The notes beneath the pieces are model-generated. The model saw only the letters and a program-made list of their open reading frames with translations, searched no databases and was not told the origin of the DNA. Shown here one piece after another: positions 9,406 to 17,577 of a stretch of 64,000 nucleotides of DNA; the first letter of the stretch is position 1, and every line of letters starts with the position of its first letter. The stretch is taken from NCBI GenBank assembly GCA_030065235.1, contig JASJDC010000003.1, forward strand, positions 124,001 to 188,000. Reading direction: 5' to 3'. Both the position numbers and the translations under genes were made by a program. This stretch comes from Alphaproteobacteria bacterium. GTDB taxonomy: Bacteria > Pseudomonadota > Alphaproteobacteria > UBA8366 > Aestuariispiraceae.

Positions 9406-10083
9406 TTAGCGTCCCACCATGTCGAGGCGGCGGTTCAGCATCATCATCGCCAGAATCACGACAAAGGCGAAGCCGGCCATGCCGCCCGCCAGGATATGCG
9501 CCTTCTCCCATTGCAGGGTCTCGACGAAGCCGTAGATCGAGACCGATAGAACTTCGGTCTCGCCGGGGATCGCGCCGCCGATCATCAGGACGACGCCGAA
9601 CTCTCCCATCGTGTGCGCGAAGCCAAGCACCGCGCCGGTCAGGAAGCCCGGCCGCGCCATCGGAACCGCGACTGTGAAGAAGGCGTTGAGCGGCGAGGCG
9701 CGCAGGGTCGCCGCGACCTCCAGCGGCCGGTCCCCAATCGCCTCGAACGCGTTGCGCAAGGGCTGGACGACGAAAGGCAGGGAATAGAGGATCGATCCGA
9801 AGACCAGCCCCTCGAAGGTGAAGGCGAAGCTGCGCATGCCGAAATAGGGGGCCAGCGCGCCGCCGGGCCCGTCCGGCCCCAGGAACAGCAGCAGATAGAA
9901 ACCGAGAACGGTGGCCGGCAGGACCAGCGGCAGGGCGACCAGTGCGGCCACCGCTTCCTTCCACCGGGCCTGCGATCGCGCCAGCCACCAGGCCAACGGC
10001 GTGGAGAGGACCAGCAGGCAAAGGGTCGAGACCGTGGCCAGGGCCAAGGTCAGTCGGATGGGCGACCAGAGTTCTTCCATCAC
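9406..10083 (-). CDS. modB: Molybdate ABC transporter permease ModB
   Basis: A 225-residue inner-membrane permease with about five hydrophobic helices and the EAA loop that docks the ATPase ([21 protein letters not shown], followed by HTMGEFG). Length and the [11 protein letters not shown] block match the ModB family. It lies 21 bp downstream of modA and one base upstream of modC in a standard modABC order. Confidence 0.93.
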   Translation of the reverse strand: MMEELWSPIRLTLALATVSTLCLLVLSTPLAWWLARSQARWKEAVAALVALPLVLPATVLGFYLLLFLGPDGPGGALAPYFGMRSFAFTFEGLVFGSILYSLPFVVQPLRNAFEAIGDRPLEVAATLRASPLNAFFTVAVPMARPGFLTGAVLGFAHTMGEFGVVLMIGGAIPGETEVLSVSIYGFVETLQWEKAHILAGGMAGFAFVVILAMMMLNRRLDMVGR

Positions 10084-10104
10084 GGTACGGGCGGTTCCCT
10101 GTTC

Positions 10105-10896
10105 TTATTCTTCGCCGACGCTGTAGCCGAAGCGGCGCAACACCCGCTTTGCTTCGTCGGATTTCAGGAAATCGAGAAAGGCCAGGGCCGCTTGCTTGTC
10201 AACCGCGCCCGCCAGCAGCACGGCGTCCTGGGCGATCGGAGCGTGATGGTCTTCGGGCGCGATCCAGTATCGGTTCGGATCGATCGGCGCCTCCCCGATA
10301 GCTCGGATTTGCGACAACGCGACGAAGCCGAACGCGGCGGCGCCGGAGCGGGTGAATTGAAAGGCCTGCGCCGCCGTCTTGCCCCGCACCAGACGCGGTC
10401 CCAGGGCTTCGGTCAGCCCGAGCCGGGCGATGACTTGCGCCGCCGCGCGTCCATAGGGCGCCAACCGCGGATCGGCCAGGGCGACCTTTTCCGATTGGCT
10501 CTTGGTGAGTTCTTCGGGTGTGGCCTGCCGGTTCGCCAGACCACTTAGCAGCGCAAGGCGACCATGAGCGTAGGTGAAACGGGTCTCCGCCAAGGCCCAG
10601 CCATTCTCGACGGCTTGGATGGGCCGCGCCTGATCCGCCGCCAGGAAAACGTCATAGGGCGCCCCTTGGCCGATCTGGGCGAAGAGCTGGCCGGTGGCGC
10701 CGGCGCTGATCCGCAAAGTGTGGCCGGTGACCGCGGCGAAATCCGGTTCCAGCGCACGCAGCGGCGCCAGGAAGTTGGTCGCGACTGCGACGCGCACCGT
10801 CCCGGCGGACGCCTCGACGGCGCCGACGAGCGCGATGGTCAAAGTTGCGACGCCAAGGCGCAGCGCGGCGCGGCGGATTTGGCTGGTGCGGACCAT
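10105..10896 (-). CDS. modA: Molybdate ABC transporter substrate-binding protein ModA
   Basis: A 263-residue periplasmic binding protein. An N-terminal export signal (basic start, hydrophobic core LGVATLTIALVGA, small-residue cleavage zone near ASAG) is followed by VAVATNFLAPL and GATGQLFAQIGQGAPYDVF, the oxyanion-binding loops of ModA. It is the first gene of modABC. The 165 bp between it and the divergent cupin gene must hold the promoter; I could not define a ModE-type operator there. Confidence 0.92.
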   Translation of the reverse strand: MVRTSQIRRAALRLGVATLTIALVGAVEASAGTVRVAVATNFLAPLRALEPDFAAVTGHTLRISAGATGQLFAQIGQGAPYDVFLAADQARPIQAVENGWALAETRFTYAHGRLALLSGLANRQATPEELTKSQSEKVALADPRLAPYGRAAAQVIARLGLTEALGPRLVRGKTAAQAFQFTRSGAAAFGFVALSQIRAIGEAPIDPNRYWIAPEDHHAPIAQDAVLLAGAVDKQAALAFLDFLKSDEAKRVLRRFGYSVGEE

Positions 10897-11061
10897 GCCC
10901 GCTTATACACGGCGCGGCCGATGGCTCAAAAGCCAGGCCAGGATCACGGCGTCGGCCGCCAAACATCGCTGAATGCGCGCTATTCGAAATGGTGGGGTTC
11001 ACCCAATCCTATCGTGAGCTAAAGTCACAGTTGCAAACCATTCTTAACCAGGAGAAGCGCC

Positions 11062-11466
11062 ATGCCTAAAGTAGCCAATTTCGAAGAGACGCTCGCCGGT
11101 CTGAACTTTCTGCACGGACGGCGGCCGGATATGGACGAGGAAAAGTTCGATAATGTCTTCGCCTGCCTTTCGGACTATCGCGATGGCGGAATCTATTTCG
11201 GGTCTTTTGACGGCGAGAGCCAATGGGAACGCCATCGGAACGGGGACGAAGTCGTGCAGATCATCAAGGGCGAAACCGATGTCAAAGTCCTTGTCGGCGA
11301 CACGGTCGAGACCCTGTCCATGAAGGCCGGTGAGTTGACGGTCGTTCCCAAAGGCGCGTGGCATAAATTCATTGCGCCGAACGGTGTGACTGTGATGACC
11401 GTGACGCCCTCTCCGACGGACCAAAGTTTCCTCAGTGATCCGAGGAATGAGCCCGACGACGTCTGA
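11062..11466 (+). CDS. Small single-domain cupin protein
   Basis: A 134-residue cytoplasmic cupin. Motif 1 is recognisable in WERHRNGDEVVQIIKGE and motif 2 in VPKGAWHKF; the His and Glu residues there could bind a metal ion. A clear Shine-Dalgarno (AGGAGAAG) precedes the ATG. It diverges from modA and is 89 bp ahead of the aminotransferase. Cupins this small have many roles, so no substrate is proposed. Confidence 0.75.
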   Translation: MPKVANFEETLAGLNFLHGRRPDMDEEKFDNVFACLSDYRDGGIYFGSFDGESQWERHRNGDEVVQIIKGETDVKVLVGDTVETLSMKAGELTVVPKGAWHKFIAPNGVTVMTVTPSPTDQSFLSDPRNEPDDV

Positions 11467-11555
11467 ATCGCGCCGATCGGCGGGGGCTGACGCAGGCGCC
11501 GCGCCGCGCTACATGACTCTCGGTCACACGGTTTCTGTCAGCCGAGGAGAGCATC

Positions 11556-12491
11556 ATGGCGCGGACCCCATCCGGCGTATCCACCCATGACAGCGACGAC
11601 GACGCGCGCAACGACTCGCTGCTGATCTACGTAAACGGCGCGATCGTGCCGAAATCCGAGGCGAAAGTCTCGGTCTATGACGCCGGCTTCATGCTGGGCG
11701 ACGGCGTCTGGGAGGGACTGCGGCTCTATAAAAGCGGTTGGTCCTTCTTGCAGGATCACATGGACCGTCTGTTCGAGGCGGCGCGGGCCATTGATCTCGA
11801 TATCGGCATGAGCCGGAAACAGGTGATCGCCGCGCTCGACGAAACCGCGGCGGCGAACGGCATGGTGCAAGACGCGCATGCCAGGCTGATGGTGACGCGC
11901 GGGCGCAAGGCGAAACCGTTTCAGGACCCGCGCCTTTCCAAGACCGGGCCGACGGTTGTGATCATCGCCGAGCACTCGGTCCCGACCGACGCGATGTTGA
12001 ACAAAGGGATCGTGCTGCACACGGTTCCGATCCATCGCGGCCTGCCGATCACCCAGGACCCGAAGCTGAATTCGCATTCCAAGCTGAATTGTATCCTGGC
12101 TGGGATCCACGCTCAGAAAGCCGGCGCGGATGAAGCCCTGATGCTCGACCCGCATGGCTTCGTGAACACCACCAACGCCTGCAATTTTTTCATCGTCCGG
12201 GGCAGCGCGGTTTGGACCTCGACCGGCGATTATTGCATGAACGGGATCACCCGTCGGAAGACGATCGAGATTTGCCGCGACAACGGCATTCCGATCTTCG
12301 AACGGAATTTCTCTCTGGTCGACGTCTACAGCGCAGACGAAGCGTTTCTGACCGGCACGTTCGGCGCGCAGACCGCCGTTTCCGAAATCGACGGGCATGC
12401 GATCGGCTATGGCGACGCGCCGCGGTTTGAGGGGCCCGGCCCGGTGACGCTGAAGATCCGTGAATTGTACAAGGAATTGGTGGGAGCTTGA
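11556..12491 (+). CDS. Class IV PLP aminotransferase (branched-chain or D-amino-acid type)
   Basis: A 311-residue PLP enzyme of fold type IV. The Schiff-base lysine is K176 in LNSHSKLNC. Other family blocks are YDAGFMLGDGVWEG, RLMVTRG, ADEALMLDPHGFV and the phosphate-binding TSTGDYCMNGITR. The family includes branched-chain aminotransferase, D-alanine aminotransferase and aminodeoxychorismate lyase; the sequence resembles BCAT-like paralogues but does not decide between them. GAGGAG precedes the ATG. Its stop is followed within 6 bp by the esterase start, so it leads a three-gene unit. Confidence 0.8.
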   Translation: MARTPSGVSTHDSDDDARNDSLLIYVNGAIVPKSEAKVSVYDAGFMLGDGVWEGLRLYKSGWSFLQDHMDRLFEAARAIDLDIGMSRKQVIAALDETAAANGMVQDAHARLMVTRGRKAKPFQDPRLSKTGPTVVIIAEHSVPTDAMLNKGIVLHTVPIHRGLPITQDPKLNSHSKLNCILAGIHAQKAGADEALMLDPHGFVNTTNACNFFIVRGSAVWTSTGDYCMNGITRRKTIEICRDNGIPIFERNFSLVDVYSADEAFLTGTFGAQTAVSEIDGHAIGYGDAPRFEGPGPVTLKIRELYKELVGA

Positions 12492-12496
12492 GCGCC

Positions 12497-13369
12497 ATGC
12501 GTCTTCTTTTTCCGCGCAGCCTGTCTCTCTTGCTTCTGTCCGCCTTCTGTCTGGTCTGGCCGCCGGGCTCGGCCGCAAGCGGCGAGACGCCGGGTGAGAA
12601 GGTCGATTGCGACCAGGGCGGGCGTTGCACGGTCGCGGGCGGCTACTATCTGGCCTCGCCGCCTCCCGATTGGGATGGGGTCAGTAAGCTGCCTGTCATC
12701 GTCTATTTCCACGGCTGGAACGGCTCGCCGGAAGGCGCGTTTCGTAACCGCGCTATGATCCGAAGCGTGCATGCGCGCGGCGCGCTTTTCGCGGCGCCCT
12801 GGGCGCAGACCGGCTATTGGCGACAGATCGGGGAGGGAAGGGCCGAAGGCGGCCGCGATGAGAAAGCCTATGTCGAGGCGGTAATGGCCGATATCCGGGC
12901 GCGCTGGCCGATTGACGATGCGCTCACGCTGGCCAGCGGTTTTTCCCGTGGCGCCTCAATGGTCTGGAATGTCGCTTGCTATGCCGGCGACCTGTTTTCC
13001 GGATATGCGCCGATCGCCGGCGGGTTCTGGCGCAGCACGCCGGAAGACTGCCCCAGCAGCCCGGTCAATCTACGCCATATTCATGGGCTGAAGGATCGGG
13101 TCGTCGCCTATGATGCGGTCGGGGTCTACAACTCCATGCCGATCCCGGACGGGCTGGACCTATACCGCCGCATCAACGGCTGTGCGCCGGGAGAGATCCG
13201 GCGCAGCGCGTATCGACGCTACGCATGCGAGGACCGCACCGGTTGCCAGTCCGGAAAGACCTTGTCGATCTGCCTGCATCCACGCGGCCACAGCATTCCA
13301 GCGGAATGGGTGGCGGAAGGGTTGGATTGGTTACGAACCGTTCAGAACGGGGCGACGGAGCGCAGATGA
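12497..13369 (+). CDS. Secreted alpha/beta-hydrolase, PHB depolymerase/LpqC-like esterase
   Basis: A roughly 290-residue exported hydrolase. A signal peptide (RSLSLLLLSAFCLVW, cleavage near SAASG) leads into an alpha/beta-hydrolase with oxyanion strand VIVYFHGWNGS, nucleophile elbow GFSRGAS, acid in GLKDRVVAYD and His in HPRGHSIP. This layout matches the polyhydroxybutyrate depolymerase/feruloyl esterase family. I chose the ATG at 12497 because GGGAG at 12482-12486 is 10 bp upstream; a TTG at 12488 overlaps the previous stop but is too close to that site. Several Cys may form periplasmic disulfides. The natural ester is unknown. Confidence 0.75.
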   Translation: MRLLFPRSLSLLLLSAFCLVWPPGSAASGETPGEKVDCDQGGRCTVAGGYYLASPPPDWDGVSKLPVIVYFHGWNGSPEGAFRNRAMIRSVHARGALFAAPWAQTGYWRQIGEGRAEGGRDEKAYVEAVMADIRARWPIDDALTLASGFSRGASMVWNVACYAGDLFSGYAPIAGGFWRSTPEDCPSSPVNLRHIHGLKDRVVAYDAVGVYNSMPIPDGLDLYRRINGCAPGEIRRSAYRRYACEDRTGCQSGKTLSICLHPRGHSIPAEWVAEGLDWLRTVQNGATERR

Positions 13370-13887
13370 CTCTGTCCCGCCTCGCATATTCGACAATTTG
13401 GCGCGCGCTGATCATGGCGATGGTCCTGATGGCGGGCGCCGCCGACGTGTCCGCGGACAATCATGACCAATGGGCCTATAGCGCCGGCAAACAGTCGCGC
13501 GCGGCGACGCTGAGTTTCTTCTGGTACAACTACAACGATCTCGGCACGTTCGAGGCGGACCGCACCGGCGCCTTGACGGTCCGGTCGGACGAGGAAGCGC
13601 TGTCCGTAACCCTGGACCTGGGCGAGGGCGCGATCTGCTCGCCAACGCGTGTGCTGGTGCCGATCGAGATGACCTTCGATGACGGACCGGTCCGGCGCAC
13701 CGTTTGGCGGGTGCTCGAAGACCGGCGGCGCGTCGAGGCGGAGGCGCCGGCCGCAATGATCGAGGCGCTGTTGGCGCATCAAGCGATCTGGATGGAGGCC
13801 GATGACGGCTGTGGCTGGCCCTGGCGCGCCGAGATATGGATCGCCGAAGGGCGCAAACCGATCCGCCGCGTGACCTCGGCCTGGTGA
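13366..13887 (+). CDS. Secreted protein of unknown function
   Basis: A 173-residue product starting at an ATG that overlaps the esterase stop by four bases (ATGA). An in-frame upstream extension into the esterase gene is possible but less likely. The N-terminus is a signal peptide (IWRALIMAMVLMAGAADVSA). The mature part is rich in Trp, Arg and acidic residues, with FFWYNYNDLGTFEADR and DDGCGWPWRAEIWIAEG, and contains two Cys. I do not recognise the family. Translational coupling to the esterase suggests that both act in the periplasm. Confidence 0.7.
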   Translation: MTLSRLAYSTIWRALIMAMVLMAGAADVSADNHDQWAYSAGKQSRAATLSFFWYNYNDLGTFEADRTGALTVRSDEEALSVTLDLGEGAICSPTRVLVPIEMTFDDGPVRRTVWRVLEDRRRVEAEAPAAMIEALLAHQAIWMEADDGCGWPWRAEIWIAEGRKPIRRVTSAW

Positions 13888-13897
13888 ACCAGCGCCG

Positions 13898-14356
13898 TTA
13901 GGCGCTGTCATCCTCGTCGTAGAGCGCGTCTTCGGAATAGGGAAAGGCGGCGTCGTCGGTATACGGCCAGCGGAACACATGCAGCACCGGTTCGTCGCTC
14001 TCGATCTTGCCGGCGCGATAGGCGTCGAGCGCGATGTCCGAGACTTCGCTGGCGAATTCCGTCGCCAATTCCGCCATCGGCGCGCCCTTCTTCAGGATAA
14101 AGTCGCGGCTATAGGCGGCCTTCTGGATGGAGATCAGCCGCTTGCGCACGAATTGCAGCAGTTGCGCCGCCATCTGCTCCTTTTCGATCACCGGCGGAAT
14201 CAATTCGCAGCCCGAGGCCAGAAGCATGATCATCCAGTGGCGGTGAGCGTCGAAATGGCTTTTCTCTTCGATGAACAGGCCCAAATCCGTGAAATAGCCG
14301 GCGCGCTCGGCCGGCAGACCGGCCAGGGCGGATTTCAGGACTTGTTGATGGTTCAT
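13898..14356 (-). CDS. Conserved-looking cytoplasmic protein of unknown function
   Basis: A 152-residue protein without signal peptide or membrane helices, starting at MNHQQVLKS, where GAGG precedes the ATG. An in-frame ATG at 14389 would add 11 residues but has no ribosome-binding site. The sequence is mostly helical in character, with FIEEKSHFDAHRHWMIMLLASG and a very acidic tail (EDALYDEDDSA). I cannot place it in a family. It converges on the secreted unknown with only 10 bp between stops. Confidence 0.6.
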   Translation of the reverse strand: MNHQQVLKSALAGLPAERAGYFTDLGLFIEEKSHFDAHRHWMIMLLASGCELIPPVIEKEQMAAQLLQFVRKRLISIQKAAYSRDFILKKGAPMAELATEFASEVSDIALDAYRAGKIESDEPVLHVFRWPYTDDAAFPYSEDALYDEDDSA

Positions 14357-14595
14357 GGACGCCTCTGACGCCGCGTCTATGACGCGCATGCCCGAAGAAC
14401 GGGCCCTTTCTTTAGGATCGGCTTAACTGGGCGGGAGCCTATCCTGCTCAGCGGATTCGGCAAGCCTCGGCGGGCCGTTCTCGGCCGCCGGCGCATGGTC
14501 GTGGAACCGCTGTATTCGATCTTGCAAGCGCGGGGCGGCTCGGTAGGGTGCGGCTCGGGCCGCAGGCGGAAGACGCCGCCGGTCCGGTCTGAATG

Positions 14596-14609
14596 GGCGC
14601 TGCAGCGCC
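14596..14609. promoter_or_regulatory. Perfect 14-bp palindrome before the ferredoxin gene
   Basis: GGCGCTGCAGCGCC is a perfect palindrome ending 20 bp before the ferredoxin start and is followed by GTTTT. It could be an operator or, as RNA, a five-pair hairpin with a TGCA loop and a short U run. No regulator is identified. Confidence 0.35.
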
Positions 14610-14628
14610 GTTTTACTGAGAGTGCGCC

Positions 14629-14952
14629 GTGCCGAAAATCATCTTCAACCATCCCGATGGAACCAGCGAAACGGTCGAAGCGAAGGCCGGGACCAGCGTC
14701 ATGCTGGCCGCCCTAACTTCCGGCGTTGACGGTATCGAGGCGGAATGCGGCGGGTCCTGCATGTGCGCCACCTGCCACGTCTATATCGATGAAGCCTGGC
14801 TCGACCGATTGCCGAAAGTGCAAATCCTGGAGGATGAGATGCTCGACGATACGGCCGCGGAACGTGCGTCGAACAGCCGTCTTTCTTGCCAGATCGAGAT
14901 GACCGAGGATCTGGACGGGTTGATCGTGACTCTGCCGGACATGCAGATTTGA
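14629..14952 (+). CDS. [2Fe-2S] ferredoxin, putidaredoxin/adrenodoxin type
   Basis: A 107-residue electron carrier. The four cluster ligands fit the vertebrate/putidaredoxin pattern: C40, C46 and C49 (C-x5-C-x2-C) plus C87 in SRLSCQIE. One additional Cys (C44) lies inside the loop. It starts at GTG. The reductase gene follows after 25 bp, so the two form an NAD(P)H-to-acceptor chain. The acceptor, often a cytochrome P450 or a dioxygenase, is not encoded nearby. Confidence 0.9.
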   Translation: MPKIIFNHPDGTSETVEAKAGTSVMLAALTSGVDGIEAECGGSCMCATCHVYIDEAWLDRLPKVQILEDEMLDDTAAERASNSRLSCQIEMTEDLDGLIVTLPDMQI

Positions 14953-14977
14953 CTGAGAGAGATCGGAGAGCGTCGCC

Positions 14978-16219
14978 ATGACCGAAGCGACAGCCGGGTT
15001 GGTCGTGATCGGCGGCTCGCATGCGGGACACCAGATCGCCATCGCCGCGCGCAACGCCGGCTATGAAAAGCCGGTGACGATCCTGTCCGACGAAGACACG
15101 GCGCCCTATCAGCGGCCGCCGCTCTCCAAGGCGTATCTCTTGGGCAAAGTCGACGCCGAAGCTCTGTTGTTTCGACCGGTCGCCTACTATGAGGGCCAAG
15201 GGATCGATCTGCGTCTCGGGGCGCCCGCCATATCCATCGACCGGCCTGGAAAGACCGTGACGACTGCGGCTGGCGAGGCGATTCCATACGAAAAGCTCGC
15301 TTTGGCGACGGGCGCGCGGGTCCGGGAAATTCCGATCCCCGGCGCCGACCTGCCCGGCGTTCACTATATCCGGACGCTGGCGGATATTGACGGAGTCGCG
15401 GCGGAACTCGACCGCGTCGAAACCGTGTTGGTCGTCGGCGGTGGTTTCATCGGCCTTGAGGCGGCTGCAGCGCTGCGCGTCTTGGGCAAGAAAGTCCTCG
15501 TCGTCGAGGCCCTGGACCGGTTAATGGCGCGCGGCGTCGGACAGACCATATCCGACTATTTCGCCGACTATCATCGCGCACAAGGCGTCGATCTCAGGCT
15601 CTCGACGGGGGTTCAAGCGCTGACCGGCGGTGAGAGGCTGTCTGGCGCGCGTCTCGGCGACGGGTCTGAGGTTCAGGCCGAATTGGCGATCATCGGCATC
15701 GGCGTCCTGCCGAATGAGGAACTGGCCTCAGCGGCGGGCCTGGACTGCGACAATGGCGTGCTGGTGGACCAATTCGGAACCACCAGCGATCCCGATATCT
15801 TCGCCGCAGGCGACTGCACCCGGTTTGTGCATCCGTTTACCGGCGAACCGGTGCGTCTGGAATCGGTTCAGAACGCGTCCGATCAGGCGCGCACCGTCGG
15901 CGCCGCCATCGCCGGGAAACCGTCAGCCTACGATGCGGCGCCCTGGTTCTGGTCCGACCAGTTTGACCTGAAATTGCAGATGGTCGGATTGACCCAGGGC
16001 CATGACCGGGAAGTCCTGATCGGGTCGCAAGCGGAAAATGCTTTCAGCGTCTTCTATTTCGGAGGCGAGACTTGGCTGGGCGCGGACAGCGTGAACCGGG
16101 CGGGCGATCATATGGCGGCGCGGCGTCTCTATCAGCAACGCTATCCCCTGACCGAGGCGGAACTGCGCGAGAACGCGGATAATCTGAAAGGCCTCGTGAA
16201 GGCCCTGCGCAAGGGCTAG
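14978..16219 (+). CDS. FAD-dependent ferredoxin reductase
   Basis: A 413-residue pyridine-nucleotide-disulfide oxidoreductase-fold protein like putidaredoxin reductase. It has an N-terminal FAD site (VVIGGSHAGHQIA), a second dinucleotide site (VLVVGGGFIGLEAAAAL), the FAD-closing block DIFAAGDCTRF and a C-terminal reductase domain. It presumably passes electrons from NAD(P)H to the ferredoxin encoded immediately upstream. GAGAGATCGGAGAG precedes the ATG. Its end overlaps the convergent YcaQ-like gene by 4 bp. Confidence 0.88.
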   Translation: MTEATAGLVVIGGSHAGHQIAIAARNAGYEKPVTILSDEDTAPYQRPPLSKAYLLGKVDAEALLFRPVAYYEGQGIDLRLGAPAISIDRPGKTVTTAAGEAIPYEKLALATGARVREIPIPGADLPGVHYIRTLADIDGVAAELDRVETVLVVGGGFIGLEAAAALRVLGKKVLVVEALDRLMARGVGQTISDYFADYHRAQGVDLRLSTGVQALTGGERLSGARLGDGSEVQAELAIIGIGVLPNEELASAAGLDCDNGVLVDQFGTTSDPDIFAAGDCTRFVHPFTGEPVRLESVQNASDQARTVGAAIAGKPSAYDAAPWFWSDQFDLKLQMVGLTQGHDREVLIGSQAENAFSVFYFGGETWLGADSVNRAGDHMAARRLYQQRYPLTEAELRENADNLKGLVKALRKG

Positions 16220-17448
16220 AGCCGCACCGGATCGGGAAACCGGTCCGGCGGCGCGACGCCGGCGAAGCGCGCCTGCCGCTCGACCTCCGACCGGATCGCC
16301 GCCAGCCGACCGGCCGAGGGCCGGACGCCGGGTTCCAGCCACAGTCCCTTCACTGTCATGGCGTCCGATCCTGCAGCGGTCATATCAATTCGTCCAATCA
16401 GTCGGTCGCCCTCCAGCAGCGGGAAGACGTAGTAGCCGAATTTCCGTTGCGCCTCGGGTACGAAGATTTCGATCCGATAATCGAATCCAAAAATATGGGC
16501 GAGGCGCTTTCGGTCGCGGATCACCGGGTCGAACGGGCTTAAGACGCGGACCCGTTTCGGCGGCGCCGGCGCTGCGGCGACCAGCGCCTCAATCTCTGGA
16601 ACCGCGAAGGCGGGCTTGGCCTTACGGCCGCCGACGCCCTCCACCGTCACAGGGACGATCACGTCAGCGCTCTGCCGTGCGCACCAAGCCTTCGCCTCCG
16701 CCGGGCTGATCAGGTCGAAAAAGCGGGCGATATCGCCCGGCGCGCCGAAACCGAGGCGGCGGATCGCTTCGCGGCAGGCCCAGTCGATTAGGGCGTCATC
16801 TTCAGGCGCCTCTGTCCGGTGCGCCTCGGGAATCACCCGTTCCGTCAGATCGTAGACCTTTTGAAACCCGTCGCGCTTGGCCACCGCCAAACCGCCGGTG
16901 CGCCAATGGAATTCCAGGGCGATCTTGCTGGCGCGCCAGTCCCACCAACCTTGGCTGGCCTTCCTGGGGCCGGGCCCGGCCTCCTCCTCGAAATGCCGCG
17001 CCATCAGCGGCCCTTCCTTGGCGATGCGCTCGGCCACATGATCGAGCGCCTTGTGGAAGTCCTTGCCGTGCCAGCGGCGATAGCCGGCCTCCAGCCGGGC
17101 CGCCTCGCGCCGAAACCGGGCGCGCCAATAGGGGAAGAATTCGACTGGGATCAGCGAGGCGTCATGAGTCCAATTTTCGAATAGACGCGCGGCGCCGGGC
17201 GCTTTCGGCGCATGCAGCGTGCTGAGCAATCTTGGGCGATAGGTCTGGCTACGCCCGTGCAGGATCATATGGTGCGCGCGCTCGACCGTCTTCACGCTGT
17301 CCACCTGGACATAGCCCATGCGCCCGATCAGCCCGTCCAATCCGTCTGCGTCGATCTTCCGATAAGGCGGGTCCGACAGGCCCTGTAGCCACAGGATCAG
17401 GCGGCGGGCTTCGGCGGCGGTCAAGGTCAATGGCGTGGCGGCGGCCAT
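16216..17448 (-). CDS. YcaQ-family winged-helix DNA glycosylase
   Basis: A 410-residue protein of the HTH_42/YcaQ family, whose characterised members unhook DNA interstrand crosslinks. Supporting features are the length, the N-terminal LTLTAAEARRLILWLQGL, IGRMGYVQVDSVKTVERAHHM and the C-terminal LSPFDPVIRDRKRLAHIFGF, YYVFPLLEGDRLIGR. The frame stays open upstream to 17643, but the conserved start is MAAATPLTL at 17448 and the extension would run past the divergent Uup start, so I use 17448. Confidence 0.82.
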   Translation of the reverse strand: MAAATPLTLTAAEARRLILWLQGLSDPPYRKIDADGLDGLIGRMGYVQVDSVKTVERAHHMILHGRSQTYRPRLLSTLHAPKAPGAARLFENWTHDASLIPVEFFPYWRARFRREAARLEAGYRRWHGKDFHKALDHVAERIAKEGPLMARHFEEEAGPGPRKASQGWWDWRASKIALEFHWRTGGLAVAKRDGFQKVYDLTERVIPEAHRTEAPEDDALIDWACREAIRRLGFGAPGDIARFFDLISPAEAKAWCARQSADVIVPVTVEGVGGRKAKPAFAVPEIEALVAAAPAPPKRVRVLSPFDPVIRDRKRLAHIFGFDYRIEIFVPEAQRKFGYYVFPLLEGDRLIGRIDMTAAGSDAMTVKGLWLEPGVRPSAGRLAAIRSEVERQARFAGVAPPDRFPDPVRL

Positions 17449-17577
17449 AGGGTCTTGGCGGCTTTCCTGGCTAATCGGTTGTGAGGCGACGGTCCTGTCG
17501 CTAGGTAAGCGTCGGCCGGTCGAAGGATCAAATCCGATTCCGGCGCGTGTTGCATCTTGAGGCCGACGATCCCGACC

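Noticed and set aside
10897-11061. Molybdenum-cofactor riboswitch or ModE box ahead of modA
   Set aside because: I looked for one because of the context but could not see a defined structure or palindrome.
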